A stretch of DNA of 53,757 nucleotides from Acidobacteriota bacterium (lineage in GTDB: Bacteria > Acidobacteriota > Thermoanaerobaculia > Thermoanaerobaculales > Sulfomarinibacteraceae): positions 1-53,757 of the forward strand of contig WGCW01000152.1 in assembly GCA_015493585.1 (NCBI GenBank), in the 5' to 3' direction. Below the pieces are notes generated by a model. The model had not been told where the DNA came from and did not search any database. It saw only the letters and a list, made by a program, of their open reading frames with translations. Of this stretch, positions 7,601 through 15,483 are shown one piece after another (the stretch's first letter is position 1; each line of letters starts with the position of its first letter). The position numbers and the translations under genes were made by a program.

Positions 7601-10600
7601 ACGTCGAGTTCGTGCCGCGCACCTGATAGGTGTGCGACGCGGAGTCACCGGGGTTGTACGAGTACGGGCTGGTGACGCCGGTGATTGTCGTTGCTCCGTC
7701 GATCAGGAGGTCATACGAAGTCGCTCCGCTGACCGAGCTCCAGCTGATTGTCACGCCGGTCTGTGCGCACTGGTCGTCGTCACTGACGCTGGGCGCTGCG
7801 GGCGTGGCCGGGGAGTTGTCCTCATCGGTGAAGCTCTGAGCGGCGCTGTCGGTGTAACAGCTCCCATCGACCGCCCGGATCACGTAGCTGTGGGAGTTGG
7901 TATCGCCCGGGTTGTACAGCGCACCGGACGTGTAGTTACTGACAGCTAGCGTACCGTCGACGTAGAGATCGTGGCTCGTTGCGCCAGATCCCGCCGTGTA
8001 GTTGACATGCACACCGTCCTGAGCGCACGCGCTGTTGTCAGTGATGCTCGTAATGACCGGCTGGCCCGGATCGGTGCATGAGGAACCGGTTGTGCAACTG
8101 CTCGCTGTTGCGACGTTGGTGAGCTGAATGTCGTCGATGTACCACGTGCCACCGGCGTTCGACGAGTCACACCCCATCCGCCAGCGGATCAAGACGTCAT
8201 CGTTGGCGTAGCTGGAAAGATCAACGACCACCTGCGTGAACGACGACTGAGTCCCCGACCACGCCGAACGTCCACCGAGCGGATTGCTGTAGTTCGACGA
8301 GATGGTCGAGTTGTAGCCGCCGGTGGTGATGTCCGAGCCGAGATCCGACCAGGTGCTTCCCCCGTCGGTAGAGATCTCGATGACGCCACCATCGTAGGTG
8401 TTCTCAAAGTCGTACTGGTGGTAGAACGTCAGTTGGGCGTTGGAACCGAGGTGTTTTGATGGGAGCACGAGCCACTTATCGGTGACAGTCGAAACGTCGT
8501 CCGACGCGAAGGACTGAGAGCCTCCGGACGTGTGATTCGCCCCGGTGTCCACGCGCCAGTCATCGGTTCCTTGTGCAGCATCATGGGCGTAACCCACGGC
8601 AACCGCATCGGCGATCGTCGAGTACGACTCAACGTCATCGCTCCACGTCCCAGTGGACGCGGGCCCCGTCGGTGTCCCGCTCTTCTCGACGGTGTTTGTG
8701 TCCTCGGCGCCGTTACCGGTATCGACGGCCCGAACGATGTAGTAGTAGGTCGTGCCGGAAACCAGGCTATCGGTATCCGAATAGCTCGTTCCGGTCACGC
8801 CGGTCGCGATCTGGTTGCCGGAAGCCGGTGTGAATCCCGACGTCGTATCCCGGTAGATGTTGTACGTGACGCTGTTGCCACACTGGCTGGTCGCCGCGTT
8901 CCAGGAGAGGTCGAGGGTGCAGGTCGTATCTTGCGGATTCGTGACCGATTGCAGCCCATCAAAACTCGGAGCCGCCGTGCACGCACCGGTCGCTGTGGCC
9001 GACGCTTCCGGCGAATCATCAGACTCACAGTCTCCGTTGTACGCCCGCACGACGTAGTAGTACGTCGTGCCGCCGCTGACGTTGGTGTCGCTGTATGCCG
9101 TCGAGGTCGATGTCCCAATCTCGGTGTACGGCCCACCCGACGTCGTCGAACGGTAGACGTGGTATTCCGTGGCATCCGATACGCTGCTCCAACTCAGATC
9201 GATCCGGTTGTCACCGTTCGGAGTTGCCGAAAGCGAAGCAGGCGCCGTTTCGGTACAGATCGAGCAGTCCGAATACTTGAACGAGGCGATGCGAGTATGC
9301 CACTTGAAGTCATCGGTCGTCGTATAGTACTCCTGCGTGTACCAGAAGGTGCAGTCGTCCGACGGATCGACGCTCATCGAGGAGTAGTCACCCCACCGGC
9401 TGTGCCCGTTTTGTGATCCAGTTCCGTCGACGATCTTCGTTTCAGCCTGAGTCATCTGGTTGAGCGGGTCACCGGCTAGCCTCCCCGTGTAATAGATCGA
9501 TGGGTACACGGACGAGCCATCGGACTTACTGAATCCAAGGGCTATGTTTCCCATGTGATCCATGGCGATCGAGCCCATCCAGCGGGAGGTGCTGTCCGGT
9601 TCGTACGTTCCCGATTGGTAGATCGTCGGCGTGCCGTTGGGATCCCGGATTTCGTACCACCTGACGGCGCTGTCGGCAGATGAGCCGGTGATCGAGTGGT
9701 TCACGACAAGCGATTCGTGATCGCCCGGGAAGTTCCGGTACGCGAGACGATACATCATCCTGTCGGCGAGTGAATCGAGCTGTTGGCTGACGCCTGGCTG
9801 TGGGATACATGTGCCCCCGCTACACGCTTCAGAAAAGTTTGCAACACTGAGCGTCGTTGGGCCGTCCAGGTGAGAGTTGCTCGAGTTACTCCAGTCGATA
9901 GTGAGTTTCCAGAAGAGAATGCTTTGTCCATCGCCTCCCTTGGCGACGACGTATTCGGGCGAACCAGACGGCGGCTGGTTGGGGCCATCCATATCGGCCG
10001 GGAGCAATCCGCCGTAGCTCGAGTACGGCCCAAAACACTGGGTCGCCGCTGTGGCATCACCGTTGATCATGGCGGTCCGGTCATAGGCGCAGATCTCTCC
10101 CCCGTCCCAGGTGCTGCCGTTGGCAAACATATTGTAGGTGATGTAGTAGCCGTCCGGCCAGACGCCCATCTTGGGATAGTCGTTGAAATCAGAGAATGCA
10201 TACTCGTACAGATAATACGACCCAGTGGGATCGGATGTTTGGGAAACAGCGATACACTGATAATAATGACTCTTATCATCTGTTTGCGAGACCGCGAACT
10301 GTGTCATGATCCAGCGGTTCGCCATTTGATCGTACTGGACAATCGGGTCACCGTCGTTGTCATCAGCACATTCGTTGCCTGATCCGAGGCTGCTCCAAAG
10401 GGTATTCCCAGCAGCGGGTCCGTATGCCACGCTCCCATCGGACTTATTGAAGATGGTAAACATCGTGTTCGTCCACTGGACGTAATAATTGAGGCCAACA
10501 TCACCCTCAGTATCCGGTGGCTCACTTGCAATCGTGTAACCAGACAGTCCATCTCCGCCACCTTCAAAGTTCATGATTGGCGCCGAGACGGAATTGTCAG

Positions 10601-10979
10601 TGCCGGCATTGGTCTGATCGGCGAAATTGACGTGTGATGGGCCTTTCCCAGCCGTTGGAGAATTTGGTGGCATATTGATGCCCTCGGGAAGCTCATGCTC
10701 GGGCATCAGATGAATCTTCTTTGGAACGGGGAGCGGCTTAATCGTGCGCAGCGGCGGGCTGACTGCGAATGCGACCGGTTTGTAGACGGTCGCGCCTTGT
10801 TTTTGTGGCGGGCTGCCGCCGTGCCATTGCGCAGTTGCAACCGGGACCACTCCAAACATCACAAGGCCTGGGAGAATACACAGCATCACCCATTTCCTGA
10901 TGCGGACGGTGAAGCGATTCCAACGATTGTCAGGCACACAAACGCCGCTGACCTGTTGTGTGTTCTTGGTTTCAAACAT
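4674..10979 (-). CDS. Giant secreted multidomain protein (propeller-like head, FN3/Ig repeats, two jelly-roll domains, PQQ-type beta-propeller)
   Basis: 2101 residues. A long basic N-terminus is followed by a signal sequence (about 32-50, cleavage near ATAQ). Residues about 120-570 form a large domain rich in Trp, Asp and aromatic residues that I cannot name. FN3-type repeats with the TTYYYIVRA strand motif follow from about 576. A choice-of-anchor/MAM-like beta-sandwich (WYIDDIQLTNV end) spans about 776-958. Several Cys-containing Ig/FN3-like repeats fill about 960-1350. A second FN3 plus sandwich pair ends with GWLIDDVTVTNV near 1610, and a PQQ-like propeller (GSEDGHVYAANAENG-type blades) fills about 1720-2101. 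The start follows GGAGGGG. It is likely a cell-surface or released adhesin-like protein; no LPXTG, PEP-CTERM or type IX sorting tail is visible. Confidence 0.85.
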   Translation of the reverse strand: MFETKNTQQVSGVCVPDNRWNRFTVRIRKWVMLCILPGLVMFGVVPVATAQWHGGSPPQKQGATVYKPVAFAVSPPLRTIKPLPVPKKIHLMPEHELPEGINMPPNSPTAGKGPSHVNFADQTNAGTDNSVSAPIMNFEGGGDGLSGYTIASEPPDTEGDVGLNYYVQWTNTMFTIFNKSDGSVAYGPAAGNTLWSSLGSGNECADDNDGDPIVQYDQMANRWIMTQFAVSQTDDKSHYYQCIAVSQTSDPTGSYYLYEYAFSDFNDYPKMGVWPDGYYITYNMFANGSTWDGGEICAYDRTAMINGDATAATQCFGPYSSYGGLLPADMDGPNQPPSGSPEYVVAKGGDGQSILFWKLTIDWSNSSNSHLDGPTTLSVANFSEACSGGTCIPQPGVSQQLDSLADRMMYRLAYRNFPGDHESLVVNHSITGSSADSAVRWYEIRDPNGTPTIYQSGTYEPDSTSRWMGSIAMDHMGNIALGFSKSDGSSVYPSIYYTGRLAGDPLNQMTQAETKIVDGTGSQNGHSRWGDYSSMSVDPSDDCTFWYTQEYYTTTDDFKWHTRIASFKYSDCSICTETAPASLSATPNGDNRIDLSWSSVSDATEYHVYRSTTSGGPYTEIGTSTSTAYSDTNVSGGTTYYYVVRAYNGDCESDDSPEASATATGACTAAPSFDGLQSVTNPQDTTCTLDLSWNAATSQCGNSVTYNIYRDTTSGFTPASGNQIATGVTGTSYSDTDSLVSGTTYYYIVRAVDTGNGAEDTNTVEKSGTPTGPASTGTWSDDVESYSTIADAVAVGYAHDAAQGTDDWRVDTGANHTSGGSQSFASDDVSTVTDKWLVLPSKHLGSNAQLTFYHQYDFENTYDGGVIEISTDGGSTWSDLGSDITTGGYNSTISSNYSNPLGGRSAWSGTQSSFTQVVVDLSSYANDDVLIRWRMGCDSSNAGGTWYIDDIQLTNVATASSCTTGSSCTDPGQPVITSITDNSACAQDGVHVNYTAGSGATSHDLYVDGTLAVSNYTSGALYNPGDTNSHSYVIRAVDGSCYTDSAAQSFTDEDNSPATPAAPSVSDDDQCAQTGVTISWSSVSGATSYDLLIDGATTITGVTSPYSYNPGDSASHTYQVRGTNSTCTGAWSAATSASDADATPATPGAPSVSDISACASSGVSVSWGAATNATSYNVARDGTTVATGISGTSYTDTPGDTASHTYTVQAVNDNCSSTSAWSAGTAGADADHSFAFGGIQSATDRDACDDTGVVLTWNTPASWNDGGTGSRSFTVLRGGSAIASNVSEGTTSYVDTTGTNGTTYSYSIQAANGYGCSTDGGTTASAADNVGSPPTFDGLQSVTAMSGSTCGLRLEWNAATSNCSDGSSIVYNVYRSTTSGFTPDSSNLLASCVTNLYYEDTTVAGGTTYYYIVRAEDSSVGHGGACNGGFEDTNTVEKSGVAGNTTWTEDFESGSTGWSGTGLWHEVNNTGCVSPSATSGTHSWYYGQDSSCDYDTGSTTTGTLTSPTISGVTSSSTLSFEYWREVESYSGGGYDITKVEVSYDGGSSWTQVWYEDCADSSEKAWTASGDIALSPPASPSDMIIRFTFDSVDSQYNNYVGWLIDDVTVTNVGSTCSSGTSEPLQSFTARATSGQVKLEWVNPSGGVYGSTKICRDTSGYPDASSCTPIVDQTGTTGAYDTYTDTGLTNGTTYYYTAFVDDGAGNLSPVKTVSATPFDTSGKVKWAYSSAATSMAPNGVYPGAAGTGATWAVSNDRVLHAMNPAGTGGDWPRTGNFSWEPMAMNGAADARPPVVPTSVVSGASLVVFLGSEDGHVYAANAENGSTLWQSDQLANILLAAPAGIFTDFGGAYNLLFVGSRDADADNAMYMLDPSDGHTITSFNNGGGSNAIGIISSAATVDYASNRIYFASRESSTGSSDTLWCLSFNGTSLSKAWSVPLGDIDGAPILYGDRLYVGNNSGTVYAIDPSNGQTIWSYATNDGPVKGYIWPEFTSSTPRKLFFSTTNDVWALTDNGTSANLAWQQTGISSPSSPLFVLGATNLYVGSGDGKLYQLNTAAGSIVTSVTLGDGSAAIGCPAYDVVNQTAYVGSESGAIYGIQLPLQ

Positions 10980-11321
10980 GTTCCCCTCCAGTCCCGGACA
11001 CCAGGCAATTCCTTCTTATCTTCTATATAGCATCCGAAAAGACGCAATGCAAGTGACTCCTGCCTTGTGGGACAGGATGTTTACATAAGTTTCACAATGA
11101 TGGAGGAGTGGTTGCGCTGGTAATGATTGTAAGAGATTGTAGTACTGCATGTTACATATGTCGCATGTTGTTAATGAGACAGCGTCGCAAACTAGATTTC
11201 TCCGGATGATGGAAGGGAGATCTTTGGCTCAGGGCCGACGGCCCGGGGCGAGCGGTGTCCTGACAAACACGGGGACTGGCGCGGGGGAGAGCGCTGCTGT
11301 ATGGTCGCAGCGGAGGTGAGC
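10980..11321. other. Divergent intergenic region, locally AT-rich
   Basis: 342 nt between the divergent giant-protein and epimerase genes. Bases about 11020-11215 are clearly more AT-rich than the genes on either side and contain several ATGTTACATATG-like and TGTAAGAGATTGTAGT stretches. Apart from the promoter at 11024-11052 I see no gene, terminator or known riboswitch. It may hold regulator sites. Confidence 0.4.
11024..11052 (-). promoter_or_regulatory. Sigma-70-type promoter for the giant protein / RiPP block
   Basis: On the minus strand TTGCAT (11047-11052) is separated by exactly 17 nt from TATATA (11024-11029). It lies 45 nt upstream of the ATG of the giant secreted protein. Both hexamers fit the housekeeping consensus reasonably well. 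It could drive the whole 10979-1265 block, since no gap larger than about 140 nt follows. Confidence 0.5.
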
Positions 11322-12260
11322 ATGGAAAAACGGCCGCGGGCTCTTGTGACGGGTGGGGCAGGCTTTTTGGGATCGCACCTGTGTGAACGATTGCTCGACG
11401 AGGGGTGCTCGGTTGTCTGTATGGACAACCTGATTACCGGATCGTTGCGGAACATCGAGCATCTCTTTGGTCGCGAGGGGTTCGTTTTTGTCAAGCATGA
11501 TGTGACGAACTTCATTCATGTGCCGGGGCGGCTGGATTACATCCTGCACTTTGCGTCGCCAGCCTCGCCGATCGATTACCTGAAATTGCCGATCCAGACG
11601 CTCAAGGTCGGTTCCCTAGGTACGCACAAGGCGCTAGGACTGGCCAAGTCGAAGGGGTCGCGGTTCCTGCTGGCTTCGACCTCTGAGGTCTACGGTGATC
11701 CGCTCGTCCACCCGCAGCCGGAGAGCTACTGGGGGAACGTCCATCCGGTCGGACCGCGCGGGGTGTACGACGAGGCCAAGAGGTTTGCCGAGGCGTTAAC
11801 GATGGCCTACCACCGGCATCACGGTGTTGAGACGCGGATCGTGCGGATCTTTAATACCTACGGACCGAGGATGCGGGCCGGGGATGGCCGGGTCGTTCCA
11901 ACGTTCATCAACCAGGCACTGGCCGGGGAGCCGCTGACCGTCTTTGGAGACGGCTCGCAGACCCGGTCATTCTGCTACGTCGATGATCTCGTCGAGGGGC
12001 TGTGGCGGCTGCTCAACTCCGATTACGCCGAACCGGTCAACATCGGCAATCCGAAGGAGATGACGGTGCTGCAGTTCGCCGAGGAGATCGTCCGGCTGAC
12101 CGGCTCGAAGTCGAAGATCGTCTTCGAGCCGTTGCCCGAGGACGACCCGAAGGTCCGTCAGCCGGACATCACGCTGGCGAAGAAGTTGCTCGCATGGGAA
12201 CCAAAGGTTCCACTTGACCAGGGGCTCGAGCGTACGATCGCGTACTTTGAGCACGCCTGA
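11322..12260 (+). CDS. UDP-glucuronate decarboxylase (UDP-xylose synthase)-like SDR epimerase
   Basis: 312 residues from the preferred ATG at 11322, which has GGAGGTGAGC just upstream; an in-frame ATG at 11301 lies before this RBS and is unlikely. An extended-SDR Rossmann motif [11 protein letters not shown] is at the N-terminus, followed by NAD-handling HFASPASP, the catalytic Ser in STSEVYGDP and the YDEAK (YxxxK) pair. The segment [15 protein letters not shown] and the SRSF-like [13 protein letters not shown] are typical of UDP-xylose synthases, which decarboxylate UDP-glucuronate to UDP-xylose for surface polysaccharides. It stands alone here, convergent with the YigZ-like gene. A general nucleotide-sugar epimerase is the main alternative. 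Confidence 0.85.
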   Translation: MEKRPRALVTGGAGFLGSHLCERLLDEGCSVVCMDNLITGSLRNIEHLFGREGFVFVKHDVTNFIHVPGRLDYILHFASPASPIDYLKLPIQTLKVGSLGTHKALGLAKSKGSRFLLASTSEVYGDPLVHPQPESYWGNVHPVGPRGVYDEAKRFAEALTMAYHRHHGVETRIVRIFNTYGPRMRAGDGRVVPTFINQALAGEPLTVFGDGSQTRSFCYVDDLVEGLWRLLNSDYAEPVNIGNPKEMTVLQFAEEIVRLTGSKSKIVFEPLPEDDPKVRQPDITLAKKLLAWEPKVPLDQGLERTIAYFEHA

Positions 12261-12279
12261 CCGGCGGTAACCGGCCGGG

Positions 12280-12660
12280 TCACTCCGGCAACTGATCGAG
12301 CGCGGCCTGAGCGGCATCGCGGAAGGCGCGCGAGACGCCGCCAACGCCGAGCTTGACGCCCCCAAAGATCCGGGCCACGACAATGCCGCCGGCCAGATCG
12401 CGACGCTGGAGCAGCTCGAGGAGGACACGTCCGGGGTGGCCGACTTCGCCGTCGTCCCGCATCTGTTCGACGATGGCGCCACCCGGGCTGGGAACCCGGC
12501 ACGCCCAGCAGACGTGACGGGCGCGCCGGTGTTTCGTCCGGTACGCCTTGACCCGGTCCTGGACCTCATCGAGCGATTGAGCCGGAAAGACCAGCGCGAA
12601 GAATTTCGACCGCTTCTCCGTCAGCTTGGCCTCGGCGGGGGCGGGAATCGTCCGTGTCAT
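12280..12660 (-). CDS. YigZ/IMPACT-family protein (UPF0029 domain only)
   Basis: 126 residues covering the UPF0029/IMPACT N-terminal domain: EKRSKFFALVFP at the start, HVCWACRV in the middle, then DDGEVGHPG and the signature VVARIFGGVKLGVGGVSRAF. Bacterial YigZ proteins are usually about 200 residues with a C-terminal DUF1949 ferredoxin-like domain; that domain is absent and the ORF simply ends. The family has been linked to translation-related regulation, but its molecular role in bacteria is unclear. It is convergent with the upstream epimerase gene, with 19 nt between stops. Confidence 0.8.
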   Translation of the reverse strand: MTRTIPAPAEAKLTEKRSKFFALVFPAQSLDEVQDRVKAYRTKHRRARHVCWACRVPSPGGAIVEQMRDDGEVGHPGRVLLELLQRRDLAGGIVVARIFGGVKLGVGGVSRAFRDAAQAALDQLPE

Positions 12661-12725
12661 ACCGGGAGGATACCGCAGCTGAGCCCGTGGGTGCGCGCAG
12701 CGAGCGGGGCGTTTGGCCCTGCTTC

Positions 12726-13451
12726 CTATGCGCGAGTGTGAGCTTGGGCGATCGCAGCGAACCGCCCAAGGATCGTCCGGCCAACGGCAGAGTCCCGGAC
12801 CGAGCTCAGCAGCTCATCCGGGTCGAGCCCCTCGGCAAGCAACGTCTCCCGATGGCCAGCAATCAGGGCACGCATGATGTCAGCGGTGAATTCGGGGTGA
12901 AACTGGAGCCCCCACGCCTGCAGAGCGGCCCGGAAGGCGTGGTTCGGCTCGTGGCCATTTCCGGCGAGACGGGTGGCTGCAGGCGGGAGCGTCAGCGCGG
13001 ATTGCACGTGGGTGACGTGGACGGTGAGAGGGTCCGGGAGGCCGCCGAGCAGTGGATCTTCACCGGCGGCGTCAAGTAACCGGACCTCGACCGTGCCGAT
13101 CTCGCGTCCCCGCGGGTTGTCGCCGGCGCGGCCGCCGAGCGCCTGCGCCAGGAGCTGATGTCCGAAGCAGATGCCGAGCACGGGCAGCCCAGAGGGAACG
13201 GCCCGCCGCAGCCACGCCGCGGTACGCTCCATCCAGGGCGTCCGCTCGGTCACCATCGCGGGGGATCCGGTGATGATGGCACCGCTGACCCGTGAGGGAT
13301 CGGGCAACGGCTCACCCTGGAAGACGCTGACGATCTGTGCTTCATCGCGGCTGAGCCCGGCCCGGGCGAGGGTCCAATCTTCGAAGCTCCCGAAGCGCCG
13401 TGTGATCGCCTCGTCCGGCTGACCGGTCTTGATGATGAGCAGCGGCGGCAT
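12726..13451 (-). CDS. Class I glutamine amidotransferase
   Basis: 241 residues. The nucleophile elbow GICFGHQ gives Cys95 and the late GLQFHPEF gives the catalytic His; GSPAMV provides the oxyanion-loop-like segment. Stand-alone proteins of this type hydrolyse glutamine or act on gamma-glutamyl bonds (YfeJ/GuaA-like GATase, gamma-glutamyl peptide hydrolases). No synthetase partner is encoded beside it, and guaA at 15484 carries its own GATase domain. It follows mgtE by 16 nt in the same direction and may be co-transcribed. The class is secure, the substrate is not. Confidence 0.85.
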   Translation of the reverse strand: MPPLLIIKTGQPDEAITRRFGSFEDWTLARAGLSRDEAQIVSVFQGEPLPDPSRVSGAIITGSPAMVTERTPWMERTAAWLRRAVPSGLPVLGICFGHQLLAQALGGRAGDNPRGREIGTVEVRLLDAAGEDPLLGGLPDPLTVHVTHVQSALTLPPAATRLAGNGHEPNHAFRAALQAWGLQFHPEFTADIMRALIAGHRETLLAEGLDPDELLSSVRDSAVGRTILGRFAAIAQAHTRA

Positions 13452-13467
13452 CTGCCAAGGCCTCCGG

Positions 13468-14847
13468 TCAGATGCCGAGCATGAGCTGGGCCGTCGTGAA
13501 ATAGATCAGCAGGCCCGTGATGTCAACGATCGTCGTCAACGCCGGGCTTGCCACGACGGCCGGATCGAGTTTGAGCCGTGCGGCGATCAGGGGAAGAAGC
13601 GCGCCGATGAGCGTCGCTGTGACCACCTGTACCGCAAGGGCGATGGCGATGACCTCGGCGATGTGGAGCAGGGAGAAGCCGGGCGGAATGTACGAGTTAT
13701 GGGACAGGAACATGACCTTCGCCCAGGAGAGCACACCGAGCACGGCGGCGAGCATGGCGGAGATCTTGAGCTCCTTGAACAGCACACGAAAAAGATCTTT
13801 GGGACGAACCTCGCCGAGGGCGAGCGCACGGACCACGACGGTCGCCGACTGACTCCCGGTGTTCCCGCCGGTATCGGCAACCATCGGCATGTACAGCGCC
13901 AGGATCATCAAGTGGTTCAAGGTCGATTCATAGCTGTGGATGATCCAGCCCGAGACGATCTCGAGGGCGGCCAGGCCAACGATCCAGCCGGCGCGGTTCT
14001 TAAAGTGCTCCCATGCCGGAGTTCCCAGGTAGACGCCGGCCTCGTGAGCGCCTCCGATCGCCATCATCTTTTCCATATCTTCGGTCTGTTCCTGCGTGAT
14101 GACGTCGAGGGCGTCGTCGTGGGTGATGATGCCGACCAGCGCGTCGTTGCCGTTGACGACGGGCAACGCGATCAGGTCATACTTCTGGATTTTTCGGGCT
14201 GCCTCCTCCTGGTCGTCGGTGGCCCTGGCGAAGATGACCTCGCGCTGCATCATGTCCTCGAGCTTCGTGTTCGGATCGGCGAGGATCAGATCCTTGAGCG
14301 AGACGAAGCCGAGGAGACGGCGCTGGGAGTCGACGACGTAGGCGTAATAGATGGTTTCCTTGTCGGGCGCCTCGTGGCGGAGCTTGTCGATCGCCTCCTG
14401 GGCCGTGATATCCGGGGGTAATGAGGCGTAGTCAGACGTCATGACCGAGCCCGCCGTTCCTTCGGGGTAGGCGGCCAGACGGCGGATATCCTCGCGCTCG
14501 GCCTGCGCGAGGGCGGGGAGGACCTTCTCCTGGCGCTCGGGTGGGATCTGCTTGAAGAGGTCCACACGCTCATCGGGAGGCATGTCCGAGAGGAGCTGGG
14601 CGAGCTCATTCCGGGGGAGCGTCGCCGCAATCTCGATCTGGAGATCGTCCTCGAAGTGACTGAAGATTTCGGCTCGAAGCTCGGCATCGAGATGCTTCAG
14701 CACCTTCCAGATGTCGGTAGGCTCGAGCGATGCGAGATGGTCCGCGACGACCCGCGGGTGTTCTTTGATACAGAACTCCCGGAGGCTGTCAAAGTCGTCG
14801 TGCTCAAGGAGCTCCAGAATCTCCGGAACCAGGATCTGAGTTGTCAT
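13468..14847 (-). CDS. mgtE: Magnesium transporter MgtE
   Basis: 459 residues with the full MgtE plan: N domain (1-130, superhelical acidic Mg2+ sensor), paired CBS domains (about 137-255), connecting plug helix and five membrane segments (about 285-459). The pore signature MVADTGGNTGSQS sits at about 322-334. MgtE is a Mg2+-gated inner-membrane channel that closes when cytosolic Mg2+ is high. The RBS GGGAGG lies 5 nt before the ATG and is part of a 9-bp inverted repeat (14853-14890). A small ORF and a good promoter lie further upstream, suggesting leader-based control of expression in addition to gating of the protein. Confidence 0.95.
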   Translation of the reverse strand: MTTQILVPEILELLEHDDFDSLREFCIKEHPRVVADHLASLEPTDIWKVLKHLDAELRAEIFSHFEDDLQIEIAATLPRNELAQLLSDMPPDERVDLFKQIPPERQEKVLPALAQAEREDIRRLAAYPEGTAGSVMTSDYASLPPDITAQEAIDKLRHEAPDKETIYYAYVVDSQRRLLGFVSLKDLILADPNTKLEDMMQREVIFARATDDQEEAARKIQKYDLIALPVVNGNDALVGIITHDDALDVITQEQTEDMEKMMAIGGAHEAGVYLGTPAWEHFKNRAGWIVGLAALEIVSGWIIHSYESTLNHLMILALYMPMVADTGGNTGSQSATVVVRALALGEVRPKDLFRVLFKELKISAMLAAVLGVLSWAKVMFLSHNSYIPPGFSLLHIAEVIAIALAVQVVTATLIGALLPLIAARLKLDPAVVASPALTTIVDITGLLIYFTTAQLMLGI

Positions 14848-14852
14848 GATCG

Positions 14853-14890
14853 CCTCCCGAATCCGCCGCAGGTGGGGCCGGTCCGGGAGG
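14853..14890 (-). promoter_or_regulatory. Hairpin sequestering the mgtE ribosome-binding site
   Basis: In the transcript, CCUCCCGGA (14882-14890) can pair with UUCGGGAGG (14853-14861) over 9 bp including one G-U, enclosing a 20-nt loop with a possible inner CCG/CGG pair. The 3' arm contains the mgtE Shine-Dalgarno GGGAGG. Formation would block initiation of mgtE, and an alternative structure or a ribosome stalled upstream could free it. Confidence 0.45.
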
Positions 14891-14902
14891 AATCTGCCGG
14901 GG

Positions 14903-15031
14903 CTAGCCGGAAATCAATCCGGTGATCCCCGCTTCCTGGCCGGACGCAACCCGGTGCGGCAGGCGTCGTGGCAGCGGCACGTCGCCAGGACGTTTCGTAC
15001 TGCTGCCGTCACTGTCTGCTGGGTCGCTCAT
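14903..15031 (-). CDS. Small ORF (42 aa) in the mgtE leader, MgtL-like candidate leader peptide
   Basis: An ATG preceded by GAGGAGAAAGAAGAG opens a 42-codon frame ending in TAG, 55 nt before mgtE. The peptide begins MSDPADSDG and contains DVPLPRRLPHR. The Asp/Pro-rich start followed by PLPRR resembles MgtL, the enterobacterial mgtA leader peptide, which starts with acidic and Pro residues and also contains PLPRR. MgtL-type leaders destabilise ribosomes at low Mg2+. Placement before a Mg2+ channel gene and behind a promoter makes a sensing role plausible. The similarity is short and Pro/Arg codons are common in GC-rich DNA, so coincidence is possible. Confidence 0.4.
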   Translation of the reverse strand: MSDPADSDGSSTKRPGDVPLPRRLPHRVASGQEAGITGLISG

Positions 15032-15087
15032 CTCTTCTTTCTCCTCGCGCCGGGCATGCCTAGGCAATCAACGTCCGACGCCCCCGC

Positions 15088-15116
15088 AGGGTAACCACGC
15101 TCGCGAAAACTGTCAA
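15088..15116 (-). promoter_or_regulatory. Sigma-70-type promoter for the mgtE leader
   Basis: On the minus strand a perfect TTGACA (15111-15116) is followed after 17 nt by TACCCT (15088-15093). Transcription would start near 15081, giving a leader of about 235 nt that contains the 42-codon ORF and the RBS hairpin before mgtE. Confidence 0.5.
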
Positions 15117-15483
15117 TAACGCCGGCGGATGGGATGGGCGAATCCTCAAAGCGCGACGCCAAGAAGTCTGGGCCTGACCGGAGACGGAGCGGATAGCCCC
15201 CACCCAGATCCTTCGCGGCGCGCCTTTGGCGCACCGCTCAGGATGACAGGGAACGGTTGGGCGCCTTGCGCGTACCACTCAGGATGACAGGGGAAGGATG
15301 TCATTCTGAGGAGGCGAAGCCGACGAAGAATCTGGGCGGGAGGAACCGAGACTCTTCCCTTCCTCTGCGTTCCTAGCGATCTCCGGGAGAAACCTCTTGG
15401 ACAGATGGGTAGAAGCAAGCCTTCGGAAGGGGACGCGGGGCGGGGGAACGGAGATTCAGATATGATGCGGGCCTGGAGGCGGC
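15117..15483. repeat. Second cluster of dispersed repeats, upstream of guaA
   Basis: Units at about 15205-15345 match the cluster at 719-1264: CCAGATCCTTCGCGG, GGCGCGCCTTTGGCGC, two CTCAGGATGACA copies and TCATTCTGAGGAGGCGAAGCC followed by GACGAAGAATCTGGG. Bases 15358-15375 carry the CCTCTGCG motif. From about 15440 the sequence is unique and leads to guaA, with a TATGAT hexamer at 15461-15466 and GGAGG before the start. I see no gene here. Confidence 0.65.

Noticed and set aside
8532-9416. 294-residue plus-strand ORF
   Set aside because: Antisense to the FN3 repeats of the giant protein; Arg-rich shadow with no recognisable domain or RBS.
13429-14421. 330-residue plus-strand ORF
   Set aside because: Exactly antisense to mgtE, whose domains are complete.
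14848-15100. M-box (ykoK) Mg2+ riboswitch before mgtE
   Set aside because: I could not find the conserved M-box sequence blocks; the region reads better as a small ORF plus a simple hairpin.
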